From: Pseudomonas sp. LRP2-20
GTDB lineage: Bacteria; Pseudomonadota; Gammaproteobacteria; Pseudomonadales; Pseudomonadaceae
Reading direction: 5' to 3'
Assembly (NCBI RefSeq): GCF_024349685.1
Contig: NZ_AP025944.1
Span: 5,090,001 to 5,154,000 of the forward strand
DNA: 64,000 nucleotides
The notes under the pieces are model-generated. The model was not told where the DNA came from. It made no database searches and saw only the letters and a list, made by a program, of their open reading frames with translations. The translations under genes and the position numbers were made by a program. Of the stretch, positions 37,132-45,144 are shown one piece after another. Position 1 is the first letter of the stretch. Every line of letters starts with the position of its first letter.

Positions 37132-39298
37132 CGTGCAATCCTTTCGCCGGTGCCAGCGGCGACTGTGGGTCCAATAGGGATGAACGGATGAAGTGCAGGT
37201 AGCTCTGGACACGGCGCAGCACCGAGGTGTCGAAGTGCCGGGCGAACGGTTCGTCAGTGGCCTGCACGCGCGCGATGGCGTGGTCCACCGCGACCAGGGC
37301 GCGTTCGTGGTTGCTGGCGCTGGGCTGCAGGAACAGACGGGCCAGGGCACGGCCCATGACACGAATGGCCTGGCGCCACGGCTGCGACTCGGCGTAGGCC
37401 GGGTGGACCGGCGCGCGGGCCTGCTCCTTGCGCAGTTCGATGATGGCGTGGCCGATCTCCAGCACGGTGAACATCCAGCCCATCAGCTGGCTCTGTACCT
37501 GCGGCTTGCCGGCAGCCAGGCCATAGGCCTGGTGCAACAGGTCGCGGGTGCGGCTTTCGAAGGCCGAACCGAGGCCGCGCAGGCGGCCGCTGATGGCGAA
37601 CAGCACCTGCCCGCGCAGCTCCTGCTCCAGGCGGCTCCACAGCCAACGGCTGTTCGGCGGCAGGATGATCGCCCCGGCTGCGGCGCAGACGAACATGCCG
37701 ATGACCATGCCGATGTAGTCGTTAATGAAGCTGTAGGGGTCGTAGACGGTCAGGTTGTTCGGCACCGAGCCGATGGCGAAGAACACCAGCAGGCCGATGC
37801 CGTAACCGGCGTAGGCTGGCCGCGACGACAGGAAGGCACCGAGCACGAACACCGGCGCCAGGACCATGCACAGCAGCGGGAAACCGTCGATCCAGGGGAA
37901 CACGAAGAAGGTTTCGAAAAAGCCGATGAAGGCACCGATCGCCGTACCACAGGCCATCTGGAACGACATGCGCTTGGGGTTCGGCGAAGCGGCCGAGAGG
38001 CCCACGGTGACGGTGGCGATCAGGGTCATCATGGCACCGCTGGGCCAGTCGCTCATCAGCCAGTAGCTGCCCAGCAGCAACAGCACCGCCGACGCCCGCA
38101 CACCGGCGGCCAGCGACACCAGCCAGCTGGTCTGCGCCACATAGGGCTCATCCCACTGCTCGCGCTCGTGCTTGTGCGCGGCCAGCGAGGCGTGGGTTTC
38201 GGCGTAGCTGTACATCTCGTCGACGAAACGGTAGAGCAACTCGAACGCAGTGTGGAAATCGAGCAGGTCGGATTCGCTGGGCTGGGTTGCCAGGTAGTCG
38301 GCGCGCAGGCTACGCACCTGCGCCTGCAGGCCTTCCTTGTAGGCCGCCAGTTCCAGGGTCAGGCGCAGCGCATCGGCGTCGGTCAGCGCCCGGCCCACAT
38401 AGGGCTGCAGCAGCTCCACCAAAGTGTCCAGGCCTGGCTCGATGGCGCTGACGATCTGCAGCGGACCGCGGGCGCGCAGGCGCTCCAGCAAGCGGTGCAA
38501 GGCGTTGAAGCGCGTGGTGATGGCCATGAACTCGCTGTTCATGCGCACCAGGCGGCCAGAGCGGCGACGCATGTGCGGGTCTTCGAAGGCAGTGACGTTA
38601 CGCAGGCTCTCCAGCCCCACCGCCTCGGCGACGAAGCGCACGTTGCTGGTCTCGAAGCGGTCGCGCTGGCTATCGCCGCGCAAGGCTTCCACCACTACCC
38701 CGGCGAATACGCCGAAGCGCTGGTACAGGGCATTGCGCATGGCGGCACTGGCCGACTGCGGCAGGATCGCGGCGCTGACGAAGGTCGACACCAGGATGCC
38801 CAGGGCAATTTCAAGGACCCGCCACACGGCCGCCATGAACGCCTGGTCCGGGTGCTGCAGCACGGGCAGGCCGATCATCGCCGCGGTGTAGCCGGCGAGG
38901 ACGAAGCCATAGGCGCGGAAGGTGCGGTAGCGCATGGCACCGGCCGAGCACAGGCCAACCCACACTGCAAGGCTGGGCAGGAACAGTTCGGTGTTCTGCG
39001 GGAAGATGGCGATCAGCGCGACCATCATCGCCGAGCCGGCCAAGGTACCGAGCACCCGGTAGAAGCTCTTGGCGAACACATGGCCGCTCTGCGGCTGCAT
39101 GACGATGAACACGGTGATCATCGCCGTACGCGGTTGCGGCAGCTCCAGGCGCATGGCCAGCCACAGGGTAATGAACGCTGCCGCCAGCACCTTGAAGATG
39201 TAGACCCAGGTCACCCCGTCGGTGCGCGCCCAGGCAAAGAAGCCCCGGCGCCATTCGAGGCTCTGCAGCCAGCGCATGGGCAAACTGGAAGTGCTCAT
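37121..39298 (-). CDS. FUSC family inner-membrane transporter (AaeB-like aromatic acid efflux)
   Basis: The 725-residue protein has two blocks of about five to six helices separated by a long cytosolic helical region (about residues 180-390), the FUSC layout of AaeB. Typical stretches are ITVFIVMQPQSGHVFAKSFYRVLGT near the N-terminus and VTVGLSAASPNPKRMSFQMACGTAIG in the second half. AaeB exports hydroxylated aromatic carboxylic acids. It overlaps the upstream lipoprotein gene by ATGA (39295-39298) and the DUF1656 gene downstream by 11 bp. Confidence 0.92.
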   Translation of the reverse strand: MSTSSLPMRWLQSLEWRRGFFAWARTDGVTWVYIFKVLAAAFITLWLAMRLELPQPRTAMITVFIVMQPQSGHVFAKSFYRVLGTLAGSAMMVALIAIFPQNTELFLPSLAVWVGLCSAGAMRYRTFRAYGFVLAGYTAAMIGLPVLQHPDQAFMAAVWRVLEIALGILVSTFVSAAILPQSASAAMRNALYQRFGVFAGVVVEALRGDSQRDRFETSNVRFVAEAVGLESLRNVTAFEDPHMRRRSGRLVRMNSEFMAITTRFNALHRLLERLRARGPLQIVSAIEPGLDTLVELLQPYVGRALTDADALRLTLELAAYKEGLQAQVRSLRADYLATQPSESDLLDFHTAFELLYRFVDEMYSYAETHASLAAHKHEREQWDEPYVAQTSWLVSLAAGVRASAVLLLLGSYWLMSDWPSGAMMTLIATVTVGLSAASPNPKRMSFQMACGTAIGAFIGFFETFFVFPWIDGFPLLCMVLAPVFVLGAFLSSRPAYAGYGIGLLVFFAIGSVPNNLTVYDPYSFINDYIGMVIGMFVCAAAGAIILPPNSRWLWSRLEQELRGQVLFAISGRLRGLGSAFESRTRDLLHQAYGLAAGKPQVQSQLMGWMFTVLEIGHAIIELRKEQARAPVHPAYAESQPWRQAIRVMGRALARLFLQPSASNHERALVAVDHAIARVQATDEPFARHFDTSVLRRVQSYLHFIRSSLLDPQSPLAPAKGLHDAP

Positions 39299-40824
39299 TC
39301 GGCGTTATCCGGCTTCTTGTCGAAAATGGCCAGGGTGGCGGGGGTTTCAGGCGCTGCCTGGCGTTCTTCCTTCGGCACGTCCTGGCCGGCCTGCAAGCCA
39401 CCGCCCAGGGCGGTGACCAGTTCGGCATGGGCAATCAGGCGCGCAGCTTGCACCTGCTGCTGCACCTGCTGCTGGCGGAACAGCAAGGTCTGCGCATTGA
39501 GCACGTTGAGGTAGTCGGTCAGGCCGCGCTGGAAGGCCACCGTGGCGATGTCGTAGGTTTTCTGCGCAGCGGCCACCGACTCGGCGGCGAAGTGCGACTG
39601 CTCCTTCATCGATTCACGGCGGATCAGCTGGTCGGAAATGTTCTTCAGCGCACCGACAACGGTCTGGTTGTAGCGCGCCACGGCCACGTCATAACCCGCC
39701 GAGGCCACGCCCAACTGCGAGCGCAGGCGGCCACCGTCGAAGATCGGCAGGCTGATCGCCGGGCCGACGTTGTAGTTGAACTTGCGTCCGGTCAGGAATT
39801 CCAGCGGGCCACCACCGGTGGCCATGAAGCCGAGGCTGCCGACCAGGTCGACGTTGGGAAAGAAACCGGCGTGGGCGACATCGATGCCACGGGCCTGTGC
39901 GGCGACCTGCCAGCGGCTGGCGACCACGTCCGGGCGCTGACCGACCAGCTCGGCAGGCAGGTTCGAAGGCAGTTTCAGAGGGGCCGCAAGGGCCAGGGTC
40001 GGCCGTTGCAACTGCGCGCCCTCCCCTGGGCCTTTGCCCGCCAGCGCCGCCAGCTGGTTGCGGGTCAGGGCGATTTCTTCGTCGAGGCTATCGAGCTGGC
40101 GATGGGTTTCGGGCAGCGGTGCCTCGGCCTGGCTGACCTCGAAATGGGTGCCGATGCCACCGTCCAGACGGCGCTTGGCCAGGGCCAGGATCTGCTCCTG
40201 CTGTTCGAGCTCGGCCTTGACGATGTCGTGCTGGGCGAAATGCAGGCTCAGCTGAATGTAGGCGCGCACCACGTTGTTCTGCAGCTCCAGCTGCGCCTGG
40301 CGGGCCTCGGCCACGCTCATGTGGGCCTGGTCCACCGCCTGCTCGCTGGCGTTGCGCTCACGCCCCCACAGGTCCAGCGCGTAGCTGAAGCCGAGGGCGG
40401 CGTTGTTGTCCCAGGTGTTGGCACCCGACAGCGCGCCAGGGCCGTAGAACTGATCCTCAGGCCAGTTATGCCGTTTGAGCGTGGCATCACCATTGACCTG
40501 GAGCTTTTCCGCCGACTCGACCACACCCGCCATGGCCTTGGCTTCACGCACACGCGCCGCCGCCATGGCCAGGCTTGGGCTGCCGGCCACGGCCAGGTCG
40601 ATCCAGCGGTCGAGTTGTGGGTCGCCATAGGCATGCCACCAGCGCTGGTCAGGCCAGTGCGCGTCGCTGGCCGCTTCGCGAATGGCCGCGTCGGTGGTCA
40701 AGGTATTGGCTTGCAGGGTCTTGCTTTGCGGGGCGATACCCCAGGTTCCGATACAGCCGCTCAAGGTGAGACTAAGGGCACAGGCACTGAACACTTGAAG
40801 TGTTCTGAGGATGCGACGCGGCAC
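39295..40824 (-). CDS. Outer-membrane efflux lipoprotein (NodT/OprM family)
   Basis: The 509-residue outer-membrane channel protein starts with GTG and carries a lipobox (ALSLTLSGCIGTWGIAP). The two efflux-domain repeats with coiled-coil helices follow (MAAARVREAKAMAGVVES; DIATVAFQRGLTDYLNVLNAQ). It is the first gene of the operon and is divergent from the LysR gene at 41005, whose product probably controls it. Together with the AaeB-, AaeX- and AaeA-like proteins it makes a full export path for aromatic acids. Confidence 0.92.
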   Translation of the reverse strand: MPRRILRTLQVFSACALSLTLSGCIGTWGIAPQSKTLQANTLTTDAAIREAASDAHWPDQRWWHAYGDPQLDRWIDLAVAGSPSLAMAAARVREAKAMAGVVESAEKLQVNGDATLKRHNWPEDQFYGPGALSGANTWDNNAALGFSYALDLWGRERNASEQAVDQAHMSVAEARQAQLELQNNVVRAYIQLSLHFAQHDIVKAELEQQEQILALAKRRLDGGIGTHFEVSQAEAPLPETHRQLDSLDEEIALTRNQLAALAGKGPGEGAQLQRPTLALAAPLKLPSNLPAELVGQRPDVVASRWQVAAQARGIDVAHAGFFPNVDLVGSLGFMATGGGPLEFLTGRKFNYNVGPAISLPIFDGGRLRSQLGVASAGYDVAVARYNQTVVGALKNISDQLIRRESMKEQSHFAAESVAAAQKTYDIATVAFQRGLTDYLNVLNAQTLLFRQQQVQQQVQAARLIAHAELVTALGGGLQAGQDVPKEERQAAPETPATLAIFDKKPDNAE

Positions 40825-41004
40825 AGCTGCGATTTCCCGAGGAAGAGGTGGAGGGGCCGGGCAATTCTAGGGGGCCGCTGCACTGGCGATAAGCGCATAT
40901 TCCTGCGAATCTTTGTTACCGAAACAGCGATAATCCGGCTTTGGTCGAACGCACATTCGCGTTACTTCGTGACACAATTTTGTCCTCTACCTTGAGAGTG
41001 ACCC

Positions 41005-41952
41005 ATGGACACCCTGCAAAACATGCGTGCTTTCAGTTGCGTAGCCCAGCTAGGCAGCTTTACCGCCGCCGCGGCGCAACTGGATACGACCACCGCGAAC
41101 GTGTCGCGGGCGGTCTCCAACCTGGAAGCCCATCTGCAAACCCGGCTGCTCAACCGCACCACCCGGCGCATCGCCCTGACCGAGGCGGGCAAGCGTTACC
41201 TGATGCGCTGCGAACAGATCCTCACCTATGTCGAAGAAGCCGAAGCTGAAGCCAGCGACGCCCATGCCCGGCCTGCCGGCCAGTTGAAAGTGCATTCGAT
41301 GACCGGGGTCGGCCAGCACTTCGTGGTCGATGCCATCGCCCGCTACCGCGAGTCGCACCCGGACGTGACCTTCGACCTGACCATGGCCAACCGCGTGCCG
41401 GACCTGCTCGACGAGGGCTACGACGTGTCCATCGTGCTGGCCACCGAGCTGCCGGACTCCGGTTTCGTCTCGCAACGCCTGGGCATCACCTACAGCATTG
41501 TCTGCGCCTCGCCCGAGTACGTGGCCAAGCACGGCTTTGCGCAAAAGCCGGTCGACCTGCTCAAGCATTCCTGCCTGCGCATGGTCAGCCCGGTGATCCC
41601 GCTGGAAAAATGGCTGTTCGACGGCCCGGAGGGCCAGGAGTTGGTGAACATCACCAGCTCGCCGTTCCAGGTCAACTCGGCGGATGCGATGAAAACCGCG
41701 ATCCGCAGTGGCATGGGCATGGGCGTATTGCCGATCTACTCGGTGATCGATGGCTTGCGTGACGGCAGCCTGGTCCGGGTGATGCCGGAGTACCGGCTGC
41801 AGGAGCTGAACCTGTATGCCATCTACCCGTCGCGCCAGTACCTGGATGCCAAGATCAAGACCTGGGTCGAGTACCTGCGCAACTCGTTGCCGGAAATTCT
41901 GGCGGCCCATGAAGCCGACCTGAAAACCCACGAATTGCTGCTCGCCAACTGA
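41005..41952 (+). CDS. LysR family transcriptional regulator (AaeR-like position)
   Basis: The 315-residue LysR regulator has an N-terminal helix-turn-helix (MRAFSCVAQLGSFTAAAAQLDTTTANVSRAVSNLE, about residues 7-41) of the CrgA-like group and an effector domain from about residue 92. It is divergently transcribed from the aromatic-acid efflux operon, with 180 bp between the two starts, the usual arrangement for a regulator controlling both. The inducer is probably an aromatic carboxylate, by analogy only. Confidence 0.9.
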   Translation: MDTLQNMRAFSCVAQLGSFTAAAAQLDTTTANVSRAVSNLEAHLQTRLLNRTTRRIALTEAGKRYLMRCEQILTYVEEAEAEASDAHARPAGQLKVHSMTGVGQHFVVDAIARYRESHPDVTFDLTMANRVPDLLDEGYDVSIVLATELPDSGFVSQRLGITYSIVCASPEYVAKHGFAQKPVDLLKHSCLRMVSPVIPLEKWLFDGPEGQELVNITSSPFQVNSADAMKTAIRSGMGMGVLPIYSVIDGLRDGSLVRVMPEYRLQELNLYAIYPSRQYLDAKIKTWVEYLRNSLPEILAAHEADLKTHELLLAN

Positions 41953-42033
41953 AAAAAGCTGCTGCACGGCGGCGGTGGACAATGGTAGGTTGCTAACCAA
42001 TCAACCCCAGCCACCGCCCTGAGAAGTTGCCCG

Positions 42034-43008
42034 ATGAAAAAAACCGTCCTGGCCTTCAGCCGCATCACCCCGGCCATGGCCGAGCACCTGCAGCAAGACT
42101 TCAACGTGATCGTGCCGAACCCCAAGCTCGGCGACATCAGTGCCCAGTTCAACGAAGCGCTGCCCGAGGCCCACGGCCTGATCGGCGCCGGCCGCAAGCT
42201 GGGCCGCGCGCAACTCGAAGGCGCGGGCAAGCTCGAAGTGGTGTCCAGCGTCTCGGTCGGTTATGACAACTATGACCTCGACTATTTCAACGAGCGCGGC
42301 ATCGCCCTGACCAACACCCCCGACGTGCTCACCGAAAGCACCGCCGACCTGGGTTTCTCGCTCATCATGGGCTGCGCCCGCCGCACCGCCGAGCTCGACG
42401 CCTGGACCAAGGCCGGCCACTGGCAAGCCACGGTCGCCCCGTCGCACTTCGGCAGCGATGTGCATGGCAAGACCCTGGGCATCGTCGGCCTGGGCAACAT
42501 CGGCGCCGCCATTGCCCGGCGTGGCCGCTTCGGCTTCAACATGTCGATCCTGTATGCCGGCAACAGCCGCAAGACGGCGCTGGAGCAGGAACTGGGCGCC
42601 CAGTACCGCAGCCTCGAGCAACTGCTGGCGGAGTCCGACTTCGTCTGCCTGGTGGTGCCGCTGTCCGATGCCACGCGCAAGCTGATCGGCGCCGGTGAAT
42701 TGAAGCTGATGAAACCGAGTGCGTTCCTGATCAACATCGCCCGCGGCCCGGTGGTCGACGAAGCGGCGCTGATCGAGGCGCTGCAGAACGGCACCCTGCG
42801 TGGCGCCGGCCTGGATGTTTACGAGAAAGAGCCCCTGAGCCAGTCGCCGCTGTTCCAGCTGCCCAATGCGCTGACCTTGCCGCACATCGGTTCGGCGACT
42901 GCCGAGACCCGCGAAGCCATGGCCAACCGGGCGATGGAAAACCTGCGGGCTGCGCTGCTCGGCGAGCGGCCGCGGGATCTGGTGAATCCGCAGGTATGGA
43001 AGGGCTGA
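42034..43008 (+). CDS. 2-hydroxyacid dehydrogenase (GhrB-like glyoxylate/hydroxypyruvate reductase)
   Basis: The 324-residue cytosolic D-2-hydroxyacid dehydrogenase has the nucleotide motif GIVGLGNIGAAIARRG, the catalytic Arg in INIARGPVVDEAAL, Glu in AGLDVYEKEPL and His in LPHIGSATAETRE. This set fits GhrB, which reduces glyoxylate, hydroxypyruvate and 2-ketogluconate with NADPH. The loop after the second strand (YAGNSRKTAL) suggests NADP(H). It has its own start 81 bp after the LysR stop. Confidence 0.9.
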   Translation: MKKTVLAFSRITPAMAEHLQQDFNVIVPNPKLGDISAQFNEALPEAHGLIGAGRKLGRAQLEGAGKLEVVSSVSVGYDNYDLDYFNERGIALTNTPDVLTESTADLGFSLIMGCARRTAELDAWTKAGHWQATVAPSHFGSDVHGKTLGIVGLGNIGAAIARRGRFGFNMSILYAGNSRKTALEQELGAQYRSLEQLLAESDFVCLVVPLSDATRKLIGAGELKLMKPSAFLINIARGPVVDEAALIEALQNGTLRGAGLDVYEKEPLSQSPLFQLPNALTLPHIGSATAETREAMANRAMENLRAALLGERPRDLVNPQVWKG

Positions 43009-43029
43009 GAGCCTCGTTGCCTGTGCCAG

Positions 43030-43075
43030 CCCTTCGCGCGTAAGGCGGATCGCTGCACCGCCGCTCCCACAGGGG
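43030..43075. repeat. Degenerate REP-like sequence
   Basis: CCTTCGCGCGTAAGGCGGATCG runs to CCGCCGCTCCCACAGG. The ends match the REP flanks but the central stem has diverged. It lies between convergent genes and may mark a rearrangement boundary (see findings). Confidence 0.6.
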
Positions 43076-43104
43076 AAGCCCGGCTGGTACAGGCTACCTG
43101 TTGC

Positions 43105-44007
43105 CTATCTGGCCATTGCCACAGGCGCTGCGACTTCGGGTTTGCGCTTGCGGAACACCAGCACATTCCCCGCCATCACCGCCACCAGGCCCAGCAGCGC
43201 CGGTGTCGTCCATTGGTAACCTTCGGCAAAAGCCGACACATTCAGCGCCACCAGCGGGAACAACACGGTGCAGTAGGCCGCCCGCTCCGGCCCCATGCGC
43301 CCGACCAGAGTCAGGTAGGCGGTGAAGCCGATTACCGAGCCGGGGATGACCAGGTACAGCAGCGAGCCGATGTAGCGGGTGTTCCATTCCATGGCGAAAG
43401 GGATGCCGCTGACCAGGCAATACAGCGCCAGCATCGAGGCGCCATAGACCATGCCCCAGGCATTGGTGGTCATGGGCTTGAGCCCGGTCTTCTGCTGCAT
43501 GCTGGAAAGCATGTTGCCGGCCGAGAAGCACAGCGTGCCGAGCAAGGCCAGGCCCAGGCCGTAGAGGGTTTCGCGGCTGGCTGTGTGGTGCGAGAGCTCG
43601 GGCCAGAACAGCAGCCCCAGGCCGAGCAGGCCAAGCGCACCGCCAGCCAGGACATTGCTGGCGATCTTCTGGCCGAAGAAGATGCGGGCGTTGAGGGCAT
43701 TCCACAAAGTCGCGGTCGAGAACACCACGGCGATCAGGCCACTGGCAACCCACTGACTGGCGGTGAGGAAGCACATGAAGTTGACACAGAACAGGCAAAA
43801 ACCCTGTGCCACGCAGATCAGGTGGCCGCGCCGGTTCATCGGCTGCAGGCGGCGGGTGAGCAGGAGCATGGCGAACAGGATCAGGCCGGCCAGGGCGAAG
43901 CGATAGACGATCGACACCGGGATGTCGACCACGCCCAGTTGCAGTTTCAGGGCGATCCAGGTGGTCCCCCAGATCAGGACGGTGAGCAGGTACAGAAACA
44001 GGTTCAT
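43105..44007 (-). CDS. DMT superfamily transporter (EamA family)
   Basis: The 300-residue inner-membrane protein has about ten helices in two EamA repeats (first half starting LFLYLLTVLIWGTTWIALKLQLG, second near AWGMVYGASMLALYCLV). The hallmark LIWGTTW is the first-helix pattern of EamA/RhaT-type exporters of amino acids or metabolites. It is divergent from the AraC gene, whose start is about 180 bp away, and may be its target. Substrate unknown. Confidence 0.9.
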   Translation of the reverse strand: MNLFLYLLTVLIWGTTWIALKLQLGVVDIPVSIVYRFALAGLILFAMLLLTRRLQPMNRRGHLICVAQGFCLFCVNFMCFLTASQWVASGLIAVVFSTATLWNALNARIFFGQKIASNVLAGGALGLLGLGLLFWPELSHHTASRETLYGLGLALLGTLCFSAGNMLSSMQQKTGLKPMTTNAWGMVYGASMLALYCLVSGIPFAMEWNTRYIGSLLYLVIPGSVIGFTAYLTLVGRMGPERAAYCTVLFPLVALNVSAFAEGYQWTTPALLGLVAVMAGNVLVFRKRKPEVAAPVAMAR

Positions 44008-44046
44008 GGCGGCGGTTCCTTGGGCATGTCGATAGCGGTGCCTGGC

Positions 44047-44074
44047 TTTTCGCGGGCAAGCCCGCTCCCACAGG
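44047..44074. repeat. Single REP upstream of the DMT transporter gene
   Basis: TTTTCGCGGGCAAGCCCGCT followed by CCCACAGG is a single canonical REP unit. It is in the divergent promoter region between the DMT gene and the AraC gene. Confidence 0.85.
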
Positions 44075-44190
44075 GATCACCAGTGTTCTGCCGATTGGCC
44101 TCTCCCTGCTTGCACAAACTTGCGCTTTTCCTGCCCGGGTAGCTGTCACCGGCATGCAGGCGCAGTACGATGAGCCGCAGAGGACTCACC

Positions 44191-45066
44191 ATGACCCCAC
44201 TCACCCAGTTGCAAGTGTTCAACGCCATGCACGCCTCGCCAAACGCCCGGCTGGAGCTGAGCGCGCACCTGGGCGACGGTCTGGCGGCAGCGTTGTGGAG
44301 CAACCGCGACGACGCCCGCGACTACCAGGCGCCGAGCCATCACACACTGTCGTGCTACATCGCCGATGGCACCGGCACCTTCCGCCGCCAGCGCCCGGCC
44401 GACAAGGGCGCGCCGGACAAGTTGTGCATCATGCCAGCGGGGCACGAGTCGAACTGGGTGGTGAACGGTGCGATTCGCCTGGCCCATCTGTACATCAGCG
44501 AGGCCCAGTTCGCCCTGGGCTGCGTGCGCCTGCTCGACCGTGAGCCACGCGAACTGCAGCTGCAGGAGGCGACCTTCCTCGATGACCCGCAGCAATCCGT
44601 GCGCTTTCGCCAGCTGATCACCCTCGACTGGGATGAACCCGCCGAACGCTTGCTGGCCAGCAGCCTGGCCCACGAGATCGTCGACCATGCCGTACTCAGC
44701 CAGGTTGGCCTGCGCCAGGGGTTGCGCCTGAAAGGCGGGCTGGCGCCGAGCCTGCGTCGGCAGCTGGTCGAGTATATCGAGGCGCACCTCGACCAGCCGA
44801 TTACCCTGGGCGAGCTGGCACTGCGCTGCAACCTGTCGGAGTACCACTTTGCGCGGATGTTCCGCACCAGTTTCGGCCTGCCGCCGCATCAGTACTTGCT
44901 GGCGCGACGGCTGCACCGGGCTTGCCAGTTGTTGCGCCTGGGCGAACTGCCCTTGGGCCAGGTGGCACTGCTGTGCGGGTTCGCCAGTGCCAGCCATTTC
45001 AGCAACCGCTTCCGCCAGGCGCTGGGGGCGACACCTGGCGAGTACCGTTCGGCCATTCGCGGCTGA
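44191..45066 (+). CDS. AraC family transcriptional regulator
   Basis: The 291-residue regulator has a C-terminal AraC DNA-binding domain with two helix-turn-helix units (ITLGELALRCNLSEYHFARMF and LPLGQVALLCGFASASHFSNRF) and the ending GATPGEYRSAIRG. The N-terminal cupin-like effector region is about residues 1-185. The ATG at 44191 is chosen because AGAGG lies eight bases upstream; ATG 44170 is an alternative without a site. Its neighbour is the divergent DMT transporter. Confidence 0.9.
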   Translation: MTPLTQLQVFNAMHASPNARLELSAHLGDGLAAALWSNRDDARDYQAPSHHTLSCYIADGTGTFRRQRPADKGAPDKLCIMPAGHESNWVVNGAIRLAHLYISEAQFALGCVRLLDREPRELQLQEATFLDDPQQSVRFRQLITLDWDEPAERLLASSLAHEIVDHAVLSQVGLRQGLRLKGGLAPSLRRQLVEYIEAHLDQPITLGELALRCNLSEYHFARMFRTSFGLPPHQYLLARRLHRACQLLRLGELPLGQVALLCGFASASHFSNRFRQALGATPGEYRSAIRG

Positions 45067-45125
45067 AGCCGCCCCCACAGGCCCTGCGCCGTCCCTTCAG
45101 GAGCGGCTTTAGCCGCGAAGAGGCC
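45063..45125. repeat. Divergent REP-like pair
   Basis: GCTGAAGCCGCCCCCACAGG faces CAGGAGCGGCTTTAGCCGCG. The stem core is changed to GCGGCTTTAGCCGC, a different REP subclass from the GCGGGCTTGCCCGC type elsewhere. It lies between the convergent AraC and receptor genes. Confidence 0.65.
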
Positions 45126-45144
45126 GACACAGGCTGTACAAGGT

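Noticed and set aside
37193..39514. 773-codon open frame opposite the FUSC transporter gene
   Set aside because: Same reason: antisense shadow of a clear membrane protein, rich in His/Gln/Arg with no family match.
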